Position numbers and translations under genes: made by a program. Below are positions 1 to 8,463 of a DNA stretch of 41,427 nt, piece after piece. Below the pieces are notes generated by a model that saw only the letters and a program-made list of their open reading frames with translations, was not told the DNA's origin and made no database searches. Within the stretch, counting starts at the first letter, position 1. Every line of letters begins with the position of its first letter. This DNA comes from an uncultured Clostridia bacterium (lineage in GTDB: Bacteria > Bacillota > Clostridia > Christensenellales > UBA1242), in the NCBI GenBank assembly GCA_944381145.1, contig CALWJZ010000008.1, forward strand, positions 1 to 41,427, given 5' to 3'.

Positions 1-18
1 GTTCAAGGTTTTTTCATT

Positions 19-1395
19 TTAAAAATTACAATTTTTTGGCGTTCTTGGGAAAGGTAATACATCTCTAATATTGGTCATGCCAGTTACATACATAATAAAT
101 CTATCAAATCCCATTCCAAAGCCACTATGTTTAACAGAACCAAATTTTCTTAAGTTCAAATACCACCAATAGTTTTCTTCATCGAGATTAAGTTCTTTTA
201 TTCTATTTAATAAAACGTCATATCTTTCTTCTCTTTCGCTAGCACCACAAAGTTCGCCAATTCCAGGTACAAGCAAGTCAGTTGCTTTGACTGTTTTGCC
301 ATCATCATTTAATCTCATATAAAATGCTTTTATGTCTTTTGGATAATTATAAACAAAAACAGGTTTGCCATATACCTTTTCAGATAAATATTTTTCATGT
401 TCTGTTTGAAGGTCACAACCCCAACTTGCCTTAAATTCAAAGTTTTGATTGTTTTTCTCTAATTCTTTTATTGCATCAGTATATGTCACTCTAGCGAATT
501 CGTTATCTGTAACATTGTGCAATTTTTTAAGTAAACCTTTTTCAACAAAACTATCAAAAAACTTTAATTCGTTTTCGCATTTTTCGAATAAATAATTGAT
601 AACGTATTTTATCATTCCTTCCATAACGTCCATATCATCTTGTAATTCATAGAAAGCCATTTCTGGTTCGATATGCCAAAACTCGTTTAAATGCTTGATA
701 GTATTGCTATTTTCTGCTCTAAATGATGGACCAAAGGTATAAATTTTGTTTAGAGCAAGGGCAAATGCTTCGCCTTCTAATTGACAAGATGGCGAAAGAT
801 AAACAGCTTTGCCAAGCAACTCGTCTTCAGGATTCAATTTTTTGCCTGAATATATATCTTGTGTACTTACTTTAAACAATTCTCCTGCACCTTCGCAATC
901 AGAAGATGTAAGAATTGGTGCGTGTACGTAAACAAAACCCAAGTTGTTGAAGTATTGATGCAGAGCAAAACTTGCTTCACTTCTTACTCTAAAAATAGCA
1001 TTAAATAAGTTTGTTCTAGGTCGTAGGTATGCTTGTTCTCTTAGAAATTCTGGAGAATGTCCTTTCTTTTGCAAAGGATAAGTTTCATCAGTTGCACATA
1101 AAATTTTGATTTCTGATGCTTGTATCTCAAATGGTTGTTTGGCATTTGGTGTAATAATTACTTTTCCTGTGACAATGATTGAAGAACCAGCATTTAATTT
1201 TGCAACATTGGTATAATTATCAAGGTTGTTATTTATAACTATCTGTGCACCTTTGAATGTTGACCCATCATTAAGGTCAATAAATCCAAAATTTTTCATA
1301 TCTCTTACTGATCTTACCCAACCACCTAAAACTACATCTTTGTCTCTATATTTCTCTAAATCTTTGTAAATATATGTTATATCAGTTTTTTTCAT
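19..1395 (-). CDS. asnS: Asparagine--tRNA ligase (AsnRS)
   Basis: Cytoplasmic class IIb aminoacyl-tRNA synthetase that charges tRNA-Asn with asparagine using ATP. The 458-residue length fits bacterial AsnRS. An N-terminal OB-fold anticodon-binding domain (about residues 18-100) is followed by the catalytic core. Class II motif 2 reads FRAENSNTIKHLNEFWHIEP (about 225-244), the AsnRS form rather than the AspRS form, and motif 3 reads GFGMGFDRF near the C-terminus before NIRDVLPFPR. The reading frame extends 18 codons further upstream, but the Met at 1395 is preceded by GGAGAC five bases away and begins the conserved part, so I use it. It is divergent from the enoate reductase gene. I see no T-box leader; only about 150 bases separate the two genes. 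Identification is firm. Confidence 0.96.
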   Translation of the reverse strand: MKKTDITYIYKDLEKYRDKDVVLGGWVRSVRDMKNFGFIDLNDGSTFKGAQIVINNNLDNYTNVAKLNAGSSIIVTGKVIITPNAKQPFEIQASEIKILCATDETYPLQKKGHSPEFLREQAYLRPRTNLFNAIFRVRSEASFALHQYFNNLGFVYVHAPILTSSDCEGAGELFKVSTQDIYSGKKLNPEDELLGKAVYLSPSCQLEGEAFALALNKIYTFGPSFRAENSNTIKHLNEFWHIEPEMAFYELQDDMDVMEGMIKYVINYLFEKCENELKFFDSFVEKGLLKKLHNVTDNEFARVTYTDAIKELEKNNQNFEFKASWGCDLQTEHEKYLSEKVYGKPVFVYNYPKDIKAFYMRLNDDGKTVKATDLLVPGIGELCGASEREERYDVLLNRIKELNLDEENYWWYLNLRKFGSVKHSGFGMGFDRFIMYVTGMTNIRDVLPFPRTPKNCNF

Positions 1396-1487
1396 GTTGT
1401 CTCCATTTTTAATAATTTTGAGTATATATCTTTTTTTGCGTTTTGGCAATGTTTTTTTACACTTTTGATAATAATATAGTTAATTAT

Positions 1488-1516
1488 TTGACAAATATTT
1501 AAGAAATATATAAATT
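1488..1516 (+). promoter_or_regulatory. Probable promoter of the enoate reductase/aconitase X operon
   Basis: TTGACA at 1488-1493, a 17-base spacer, then TAAATT at 1511-1516, about 30 bases before the start codon. The -35 lies in the near-palindrome ATTTGACAAAT, whose other strand reads TTGTCA and could serve the divergent asnS gene (TATTAT about 15 bases further on that strand). The -10 is only a fair match. Confidence 0.45.
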
Positions 1517-1547
1517 AAAAGTGATAATATAAATTTAGGAGAAAATT

Positions 1548-3596
1548 ATGGAAAAAAAATACGAACCATTGTTTACACCTTGGAAGATTGGGAATGTTGA
1601 AATAAAAAATAGAATAGTTGTCTGTCCAATGGGTGGAACATCGCTTTTTGGTTGGATGGAACCACATCATTTTGACAAAGATGCTGGTGACTTTTTCATG
1701 GAAATTGCAAAAAATAATGCAGGTCTTATTATTCCTGGCATTGCACCAATAAGAAATATGATTGGTAACTCTTGGCTTTACAAAGCAAAAGGCGCATTTA
1801 GAAAATTAAAAAAGTATATGGAAGAAATTCATAAAACTGGTGCAAAGTTATTTATTCAATTAACTGCTGGTTTTGGTAGGTCTTTTTCACTTCCAAATTC
1901 TTTGGTGGGTATCAAGAAAAACAAATTATTAAGTTCGATGTTGAAACCAATTATTGATGTAGAAAGGCTTTGTGCTGCTCCTAGTAAACTACCTCTTAGA
2001 TGGAAAGATGATTTGCAATCAAGGGAAATGACAAAAAAAGAAATTCGTCAAATGGTTGATGCTTTTGCAAAAACTGCATTGATGTGTAAAGAAGCTGGTG
2101 TAGATGGTGTTGAAATTCATGCCGTTCATGAAGGATATCTTCTAGATCAATTTACAACTACATATACAAACAAAAGAACTGATGAATATGGTGGAAGTTT
2201 CGAAAATAGATATCGTTTTCCAGTTGAAATAGTCAAGGCTATCAAAAGTGCCTGTGGTCAAGATTATCCAGTGTCTGTAAGATATTCTGTTGTAAGCAAA
2301 ACAAAAGGATTTTGTGAAGGTGCTATGCCTGGTGAAAAATTCAAAGAAGTTGGTCGTGATATGGCAGAAAGTGAAAAAGCAGCCAAGTATCTTCAAGATG
2401 CAGGATATGATATGCTTAATGCCGATAATGGAACTTATGATGCATGGTATTGGGCTCATCCACCAGTATATATGCCTACTAATTGCAACTTGGAAGATTG
2501 TGCACATATTAGAAAATTTGTAGATATTCCAGTTGTTTGTGCTGGGAAAATGGATCCAGAAACAAGTGCAAAAGCAATAAAAAATGGTGAAATTGATGGA
2601 ATGGGAGTTGCACGACAATTCTTAGTAGACAATAAATGGATTACCAAACTTATGAAAGGAAATGAAGATGATATTATGCCTTGTATAAATTGTCATAATG
2701 CTTGTCTTGCTTTCTCTCATTATAAGGGTGTTGCTAATTCTGGAAAAATGTCTGATACTTCTCATATGTCTAGATGCGCATTAAATCCAATGACAATGGA
2801 CGGCGGAAAGTATGATTTAAAACGCACCAAAAAACCAAAAAAAGTGGCTATTATTGGTGGTGGAATTGGAGGTATGGAAGTTGCAAGAGTCCTAAAAATG
2901 AGAGGACATAATCCAACTATTTACGAAAAAACAGATAAGTTGGGTGGCGTATTTATTCCAGCATCAAGTTTTGATTTCAAAGAAAATGATAAAAAACTTA
3001 TAAGTTGGTATAATAAACAAATCAAAGACTTGAAAATTCCAGTTAAATTTAATACAGAAATTACTGATATTAATAAATTAAATGCAGATGAAATTATTAT
3101 TGCTACAGGTTCGAAACCAAAAAATATAAAAATACCTGGCGTTGAAAGATGCGTTGAGGCAATTGATTATTGCAATGGAAAAGATGTAGGTCAAAATGTG
3201 GTTGTTATTGGTGGTGGACTTACTGGTTGTGAAATCGCTTATGATTTGTATTTAAAAGGTAAAAAACCAACTATCGTTGAGTTCAAAAATGATTTAATGG
3301 TTGTAGATGGCTTGTGTTTGGCAAATTCATCTTATTTGAGAGATTTCTTCAAGACAAATAAAGTACCAGTTTATCTTGAAAGTAGTGCAAAATCAATTGA
3401 TGAAAAATCAGTAATAATCAAAACTAAAGATGGCGAAAAAAAGATAAAAGCCGATGATGTTATTTTGGCAATAGGATATAACTCAGCACCTATATGTAAA
3501 CAAAGCAAACACGTTCATATAGTTGGAGATGCATATTCGGTAGGAAATCTTAGAACAGTTATTTGGCGTGCTTGGGATGTAGCAAAAGAAATTTAA
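1548..3596 (+). CDS. NADH:flavin oxidoreductase, enoate / 2,4-dienoyl-CoA reductase type (FMN, 4Fe-4S, FAD)
   Basis: Predicted to reduce an activated C=C bond at the expense of NAD(P)H, passing electrons through FAD and an iron-sulfur cluster to FMN. Its 682 residues match the enoate reductase / 2,4-dienoyl-CoA reductase / BaiCD-BaiH architecture: an FMN TIM barrel of the old yellow enzyme family (1-375, with HAVHEGYLLDQF at 191-202 and TDEYGGSFENRYRF at 211-224), cysteines C379, C382, C386 and probably C410 for 4Fe-4S, then an FAD dinucleotide motif (GGGIGGMEVA, about 437) and an NAD(P) motif (GGGLTGCEIA, about 559). The gap before the fourth cysteine is 23 residues, longer than I expect for the family. 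GGAG lies eight bases before the ATG. It is followed after 10 bases by the aconitase X genes, implying one pathway. Substrate unknown. Confidence 0.9.
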   Translation: MEKKYEPLFTPWKIGNVEIKNRIVVCPMGGTSLFGWMEPHHFDKDAGDFFMEIAKNNAGLIIPGIAPIRNMIGNSWLYKAKGAFRKLKKYMEEIHKTGAKLFIQLTAGFGRSFSLPNSLVGIKKNKLLSSMLKPIIDVERLCAAPSKLPLRWKDDLQSREMTKKEIRQMVDAFAKTALMCKEAGVDGVEIHAVHEGYLLDQFTTTYTNKRTDEYGGSFENRYRFPVEIVKAIKSACGQDYPVSVRYSVVSKTKGFCEGAMPGEKFKEVGRDMAESEKAAKYLQDAGYDMLNADNGTYDAWYWAHPPVYMPTNCNLEDCAHIRKFVDIPVVCAGKMDPETSAKAIKNGEIDGMGVARQFLVDNKWITKLMKGNEDDIMPCINCHNACLAFSHYKGVANSGKMSDTSHMSRCALNPMTMDGGKYDLKRTKKPKKVAIIGGGIGGMEVARVLKMRGHNPTIYEKTDKLGGVFIPASSFDFKENDKKLISWYNKQIKDLKIPVKFNTEITDINKLNADEIIIATGSKPKNIKIPGVERCVEAIDYCNGKDVGQNVVVIGGGLTGCEIAYDLYLKGKKPTIVEFKNDLMVVDGLCLANSSYLRDFFKTNKVPVYLESSAKSIDEKSVIIKTKDGEKKIKADDVILAIGYNSAPICKQSKHVHIVGDAYSVGNLRTVIWRAWDVAKEI

Positions 3597-3606
3597 GGGG
3601 AAAATT

Positions 3607-4881
3607 ATGAAATTAACTCAAGAAGAAAAAGATATCTTGAATGGTTCTCAAGGTGAAACAATGGCAAAAATCATGAAAACAGTTGTCGATTTTGGCGATG
3701 TTTTTGGTGCAAAAAAACTTGTACCAATTACTCATGCTAGTCATTTTGTTACATCTTTTGGTATTGGTCTATTAAAACCATTATTTAGGACAATGGACGA
3801 AATAATTTCTGCAGGTATCAAAACAAAAGAACCTTTTACAGTAGACCCTAGACCTATTGATTACAAAAATGTTAAATGTGGGTTGCTTAATAAACTAATT
3901 TTTAGCAAAATAATGTACAAAGAACAAAAAAGATATGAAGAACAATTGAAAAAAATTGGACTTAAAGATGAAAAAGGTTTCACTTGTACTTCTTACTTTG
4001 AAGAAGTGGGCAATTTGCCAAAATATGGTGATATTTTAGGTTGGGCAGAAAGTAGTGCTGTAGTATATGCAAATTCTGTAATTGGTGCTAGATGCAATAG
4101 AAATAGTGGAATGCTTGACTTGTTTTCAGCAATAATTGGCAAAGTACCAGAATTTGGATTGCTTACCGACGAGGGAAGAAAGGCTGATTGGATTATTGAT
4201 ATTCAAACATCTAAATTGCCTGAAGCACAAATATTAGGTAGTGCAATTGGATTGAAAGTTATGGAAGATGTTCCATATATCAAAGGCTTGGACAAATTTT
4301 TGGGAACTGAGTTGAATGATGATGTAAAATCTTATCTAAAAGACTTTGGTGCTGCAAGTGCTTCTAATGGCTCAGTTGCTTTGTATCATGTAGGTGGTCT
4401 AACTCCAGAAGCAAAGGAACAAGGTAAAAAACTTATAAAAAAAGATGCCAAAGTTTATACAATAACAGACAAAGAATTGGATAGAGTTTATAAATCGTAT
4501 CCGATTCTTTGGAAAAATTTAAATGCAAAACCTAAACTTTGTTTTATAGGTTGTCCACATTTATCAATGTCTCAACTCAAAGTTTGGGCAACTAATATAA
4601 TTAACAACTTGAAAATTAATAATCGCAAAAAAGTTACGGTTAGAACTATTTTGACTACTAGTCCACAAATTGCAGATGAGTTTAGAAATACAGAGTTATA
4701 CAAAAAATTACAAAAAACTGGCGTAAAAGTGAGTTCAATTTGCCCACTAATGTATACTAATAATCCTATCGCAGGAAGCAAACCAATCATTACATCTTCT
4801 AATAAGTTGCGTACTTATTCTTCTTCTAGATTCTACAAAAATGATGATATTTTGAGAATTATTACAGGAGGTAATAAGTAA
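3607..4881 (+). CDS. Aconitase X large (catalytic) subunit
   Basis: Large subunit of a two-subunit aconitase X (DUF521 / PF04412 family), an Fe-S hydro-lyase. Characterised members dehydrate cis-3-hydroxy-L-proline (mostly single-chain bacterial forms) or mevalonate 5-phosphate (archaeal two-subunit form). Visible family features: FTCTSYF (C127), the hallmark GWAESSAVVYANSVIGARCN (145-164, C163), FIGCPHLS near residue 315 and a late cysteine in SSICPLMY near 378. These cysteines are the candidate cluster ligands. At 424 residues it fits the large subunit alone. AGGGGA precedes the start. It sits between the enoate reductase and the small subunit (TAATG overlap), so the three are almost certainly co-transcribed. 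The exact substrate cannot be read from sequence. Confidence 0.88.
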   Translation: MKLTQEEKDILNGSQGETMAKIMKTVVDFGDVFGAKKLVPITHASHFVTSFGIGLLKPLFRTMDEIISAGIKTKEPFTVDPRPIDYKNVKCGLLNKLIFSKIMYKEQKRYEEQLKKIGLKDEKGFTCTSYFEEVGNLPKYGDILGWAESSAVVYANSVIGARCNRNSGMLDLFSAIIGKVPEFGLLTDEGRKADWIIDIQTSKLPEAQILGSAIGLKVMEDVPYIKGLDKFLGTELNDDVKSYLKDFGAASASNGSVALYHVGGLTPEAKEQGKKLIKKDAKVYTITDKELDRVYKSYPILWKNLNAKPKLCFIGCPHLSMSQLKVWATNIINNLKINNRKKVTVRTILTTSPQIADEFRNTELYKKLQKTGVKVSSICPLMYTNNPIAGSKPIITSSNKLRTYSSSRFYKNDDILRIITGGNK

Positions 4882-5327
4882 TGAAAAAATTTGTTGGTAG
4901 AGTAGTTGCTGGTGGCAAAATTAGTGGAGAAGCAATTGTAAGTAAACAGGGAATGAATACACTAGCAACCTTTCAAAAAAGTGCATTAAAAAATGCAAAA
5001 ATAGTTATAAGTTCAGATCAAAATAATCCTGATTTATACAAAAAAGTTATTACTGGCAAAATTTTATGCTTGCCAAAAACAATAGGCTCTACAACTGGTG
5101 GTCTTGTAATTCAAACTATTTGTTCTATGGGAATAAACCCAAGTGCGATGTTATTCAGTGAAGAAATTGATAGTTTGGCAGCATCAGGCATAATTCTTGC
5201 GCGTAATTGGGAAAATAGTCAAATAATTGCTATAGACAAATTAGGAGACAAGTTTTTGAAGTATGTAGAAACTGGTGATAAAATTACAATTGAAGAAGAT
5301 GGAACTGTAATTGTTGAAAAGAAATAA
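4881..5327 (+). CDS. Aconitase X small (swivel) subunit
   Basis: Swivelling domain of aconitase X (DUF126 / PF01989) as a separate 148-residue protein; in the single-chain form this domain is fused to the catalytic domain. The sequence has the expected KGRVV-like opening (FVGRVVAGGKISGEAIVS), GKILCLPKTIGSTTGGLVI at about 54-72, where the family usually has a Ser-rich GSSTGS loop near the active site, and the acidic LFSEEIDSLAASGI stretch. Its ATG overlaps the large-subunit stop by one base (TAATG) and is preceded by AGGAGGT, the signature of translational coupling for a stoichiometric complex. It is the last gene of the operon, followed by a bidirectional terminator. Confidence 0.86.
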   Translation: MKKFVGRVVAGGKISGEAIVSKQGMNTLATFQKSALKNAKIVISSDQNNPDLYKKVITGKILCLPKTIGSTTGGLVIQTICSMGINPSAMLFSEEIDSLAASGIILARNWENSQIIAIDKLGDKFLKYVETGDKITIEEDGTVIVEKK

Positions 5328-5333
5328 AAAAAT

Positions 5334-5382
5334 GTTATGTTTAAAAACGATAAGTAAGTCGATTTTAAACATAACTTTTTTT
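5334..5382. terminator. Bidirectional intrinsic terminator
   Basis: GTTATGTTTAAAA / TTTTAAACATAAC stem extended by CGA/TCG across one A:A mismatch, with an eight-base loop, T-run on the + side and A-run on the other. It lies between the convergent aconitase X operon and the ferritin-like gene. Confidence 0.85.
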
Positions 5383-5388
5383 CAAATT

Positions 5389-6651
5389 TTATGAACAATT
5401 ACATGAATTAATTTTACATCTTCCAACACAAGTATTATCTTTTTTTCGATTTTGTAATTCCTTTATTGGATTTTTTTCTGTTTCGAATCTAAAGTCTTGT
5501 TCAAATTTTTTTATATGTTTATTTATTACCATGTGACCTGGTTCACTATCTGGTGCATTATTTATTAAATTATTATATTCAAAAAATCTATGAGAATCAT
5601 CTAAAGAATTTATATCAACATAATTTTCCATATCTGAAGTTATATTGGCAGTATTAAATAATACTTGTCTTATATATTCTATATTACTACCAAATGAAAG
5701 AAGTTTAGGGAAAGATGGCTTTGGTAAAACATCATTTATAGTCAAATCACTATATTTTTCCAAACACTCGCATGCTTTTTTTAGATGTGCGCATTCCATA
5801 TAATAATGCTCTTGCCAAATACTTTTAATATCTTCATCTGTTTCGTCTTGCCAAGCACTATAATATAAATAGCATTCAGTGTACTCATGCATTACCCATT
5901 GTTCAAGCCATGTACAATTAGGGTCTTTCAAACTTTCATATTGTGTAACATGTTCTTCTTCGACCATTCCAATTTCAGCAAATAACTTTCTACCTAAATC
6001 ATTTTTGTACATTTGTGACATATTCATATAAAAATTCATTGTTTGCTGTTCTGCTGCTGTTATAATATTGGCAACAAGTTTTGTGTATAAGTCTGCTTTG
6101 CTTGAGTCCATGTGTTTTTTTACATTATCTATTGGGTTTCTATGATGGGATATTGTTGGTCGGCCTGGTGTTATTTCTGTAAATTTGCCAACTAGTATAT
6201 CTGCGTCTATTCCAAAGTCTGTGTGTAATAAATTTGCAAATCTATATAAATGATCAAAATCTTCCAGCAAAGCAAAATCAAGAGAGGCTTTTGTATTTTT
6301 GCACTTTACATTTTGTGCTAAAATCGCAGTTAATTCAATTGCTAATTGTTCATATGATATCGTTGTTTCTAGCATATTTTCGTTTATAGGCTTTAGACAA
6401 CTTATTCGTTTTTGTTGCTGTTGTTCTTGATTTCTTACAAGCGCTATATCTCTTTTTAGGTCTTGATTATCAATATTTCTAGCCATTTGGTGAAGAAACC
6501 AATTACTTTCAAATTCAGTTCCATTCATTAAAATTATTCTTGTTTTTGTGAACGGTGAAACGCTTTGTTTATTATAACTTTTTGGATACATTTTTTCTAA
6601 GTTTATAAAATAGTTATTCAAATCTTTTACATTTTCATTTAATGGATTCAT
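5389..6651 (-). CDS. Ferritin-like (di-iron carboxylate) helical protein, unknown role
   Basis: A 420-residue, cytoplasmic, mostly helical protein that I do not recognise by name. It has the residue pattern of ferritin-like di-iron four-helix bundles, possibly two of them: E101 (YEQLAIE), E130 with D131-x2-H134, then E201 (AAEQQTMNFY), E231-x2-H234 (EEEHVTQYE), E256/E259 (HEYTECYLYY) and E286-x2-H289 (MECAHL). The two ExxH motifs in the second half are the strongest hints of a metal site. The last 13 residues contain four cysteines (CVGRC...CNC). AAGGAGT precedes the ATG. It is transcribed alone, converging on the aconitase X operon. An oxidative-stress or metal-handling role is possible but is inference. 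Confidence 0.6.
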   Translation of the reverse strand: MNPLNENVKDLNNYFINLEKMYPKSYNKQSVSPFTKTRIILMNGTEFESNWFLHQMARNIDNQDLKRDIALVRNQEQQQQKRISCLKPINENMLETTISYEQLAIELTAILAQNVKCKNTKASLDFALLEDFDHLYRFANLLHTDFGIDADILVGKFTEITPGRPTISHHRNPIDNVKKHMDSSKADLYTKLVANIITAAEQQTMNFYMNMSQMYKNDLGRKLFAEIGMVEEEHVTQYESLKDPNCTWLEQWVMHEYTECYLYYSAWQDETDEDIKSIWQEHYYMECAHLKKACECLEKYSDLTINDVLPKPSFPKLLSFGSNIEYIRQVLFNTANITSDMENYVDINSLDDSHRFFEYNNLINNAPDSEPGHMVINKHIKKFEQDFRFETEKNPIKELQNRKKDNTCVGRCKINSCNCS

Positions 6652-6716
6652 GTTCTACTCCTTTTTATAAATTATTGACAATTACATTTATTTCATAACA
6701 TTTTATAAAATTTAGT

Positions 6717-6760
6717 AAAAAAACGAGAAAAGGCAAGGATAAACCTTGCCTTAATTCTCG
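6717..6760 (-). terminator. Intrinsic terminator, leftward
   Basis: Near-perfect stem CGAGAA-AAGGCAAGG / CCTTGCCTT-(AA)TTCTCG at 6724-6760, followed on the minus strand by a seven-T run. It serves the M1-like peptidase gene, ending about 95 bases after its stop codon, and insulates the ferritin-like gene. Confidence 0.85.
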
Positions 6761-6854
6761 CTAGAAGAAAGGAATATTGAATATATTTAAATAAACCTTT
6801 CTTATTAATACTTTGTGTAATATTTTTAATATTATTCAATAAATTATATTTTTT

Positions 6855-8339
6855 TTATTTTATTTCTAATATTTGAACTTTTCCATTGATCCATGACTCA
6901 ATAATATCTCTTAAGTTGCATTTTGCAACTTTTTCAAATGCATTAACTAGTTTGTTTGGTGTGGAAATTTTGAATTTATTATCTTCAAAATATACTTGTA
7001 AGCATTTTATGAATTTTTTGTGCCCTAAAAGTTCGTGAAGATTGTCAAATAATAACATTCCTTTTACATAGGCAATATATACATATTCACTTTCGTTATT
7101 ATATTCGTTTAATTTTCTGTTCATTGAAGTATCAACAGTATTAAATACTTTTGTGTATATTTCTACAAATGTTACATAACTATTTGTAGTATTTTTTATA
7201 AGTTCAGAAGTGTTTACATTATATTCAGGATTTTCATTATAAAAAAGAATCGTTGAATATTCGGTTAAACCTTCATCTAACCAGCCATATTTATATTCGT
7301 CATTCCCAACTATTCCATACCACCATTGATGAGCAATTTCATGAATAATTACATTTATATAATCACTCTGAACATCTACCATATCTGATATAAGTACTAA
7401 GTTTGGATATTCCATACCACCATGAACAAAGTCAGACTCTACAACACTTAAAGTTTCATAAGGATATTCTCCAAACAATCTATTAAATGTCGAAACTGCG
7501 TCTATACTAGCCTTTATTGCTTCGTTGGGATATTGATTATTATAATAATAATAATTTACAGTAGTATTGCCAACTTTGTCAGAAACTATAGAAAATTTGT
7601 CAGAAAGTATCATTGCAAAGTCTCTTACAGTCAATGCGTTAATATTGTAAGTGGTAATATTATTATCTGTGTTTTTGTTTTTTATGTTACCTGTAGTTGC
7701 CAAAACTAAATTGCTAGGAACTTTCAAATTTACATTATAATTGGCTACCTCAGAATAGAAAGGATCACCGTTATAATGATAACTATCTATTACAAATTCT
7801 CCATCTTCATAAATACATGCTATCGGATAAAAATTAGCAAGATTTATTGTATCATCGCCATATCCAAATCTATGATTAATATTTGGTATTGTAACTGTGT
7901 ATTCAAAATAAATGCTAAGTTTTTCATTAGGGTTCAAATTTTTTTCTAGTTTAACATTGACAATATCTTCATCATTACCAGTTATTTCAGGCTCTACTTC
8001 ATTATTATTTATAGATAATTTTGTTATTTGTAAATCTCCGAAACTAACGCCATTGTAATAACATTTATTGTAATTAAGAGAACTTATTACGCTAGATTTG
8101 GCTCCTTGTCTAAAACTTCTAGGATATAGATGAAACATAATATTCTCTAAACTCGTATCTGTATTGTTTCGATAGTCAACTGTTTGTGAACATGTTAGAG
8201 TATGGTCATCATTGTATACTATATCTATAGTATAAGTTGATAAATTTTTTGATGCTGTTATTACACTATTATTTTTGCAACCACTGAAAATAAATATCAA
8301 AGGTAGAATTAATAATATTAAATACTTTTTAAATTTCAT
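6855..8339 (-). CDS. M1-family zinc metallopeptidase, lipoprotein
   Basis: Membrane-anchored aminopeptidase-like protein acting outside the cell. The N-terminus is a lipoprotein signal: KFKKYLILLILPLIFIF followed by lipobox FSGC (C21). The zinc site is HEIAH at 333-337 with the third ligand E356 in YGWLDEGLTEY, exactly the HExxH-x18-E spacing of gluzincins. GGMEY at 307-311 stands where M1 aminopeptidases have the GAMEN substrate motif. The N-terminal half is beta-rich as in the M1 saddle domain. At 494 residues it lacks the long C-terminal domain of full-size aminopeptidase N. AAGGA precedes the ATG. It is divergent from the radical SAM gene. Likely role: trimming of extracellular peptides for uptake (inference). 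Confidence 0.88.
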   Translation of the reverse strand: MKFKKYLILLILPLIFIFSGCKNNSVITASKNLSTYTIDIVYNDDHTLTCSQTVDYRNNTDTSLENIMFHLYPRSFRQGAKSSVISSLNYNKCYYNGVSFGDLQITKLSINNNEVEPEITGNDEDIVNVKLEKNLNPNEKLSIYFEYTVTIPNINHRFGYGDDTINLANFYPIACIYEDGEFVIDSYHYNGDPFYSEVANYNVNLKVPSNLVLATTGNIKNKNTDNNITTYNINALTVRDFAMILSDKFSIVSDKVGNTTVNYYYYNNQYPNEAIKASIDAVSTFNRLFGEYPYETLSVVESDFVHGGMEYPNLVLISDMVDVQSDYINVIIHEIAHQWWYGIVGNDEYKYGWLDEGLTEYSTILFYNENPEYNVNTSELIKNTTNSYVTFVEIYTKVFNTVDTSMNRKLNEYNNESEYVYIAYVKGMLLFDNLHELLGHKKFIKCLQVYFEDNKFKISTPNKLVNAFEKVAKCNLRDIIESWINGKVQILEIK

Positions 8340-8428
8340 AAAATTATTCCTTCAAAAAAATCTTTAAAACAATATATGGTAAGCACATTTAAAATATGAG
8401 TCATTGATTATTTTTGTTTCAAAATTTT

Positions 8429-8456
8429 TTGAAATTTATGTATTTTGTGATAGTAT
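8429..8456 (+). promoter_or_regulatory. Promoter very close to the radical SAM start codon
   Basis: TTGAAA (8429-8434), a 16-base spacer ending in TGA, then TAGTAT (8451-8456), an extended -10. A transcript would begin near 8461-8464, that is within about three bases of the GTG start at 8464. Confidence 0.5.
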
Positions 8457-8463
8457 ATAAATT

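Noticed and set aside
1396..1547. T-box leader upstream of asnS
   Set aside because: Only about 150 bases are available, shared with a divergent promoter, and no T-box bulge sequence or antiterminator is visible.
2142..2618. Long leftward open frame (158 codons) inside the reductase gene
   Set aside because: It is antisense to a well-supported enzyme, is rich in Cys, Phe, Ile and His as expected of a shadow frame, and has no ribosome binding site.
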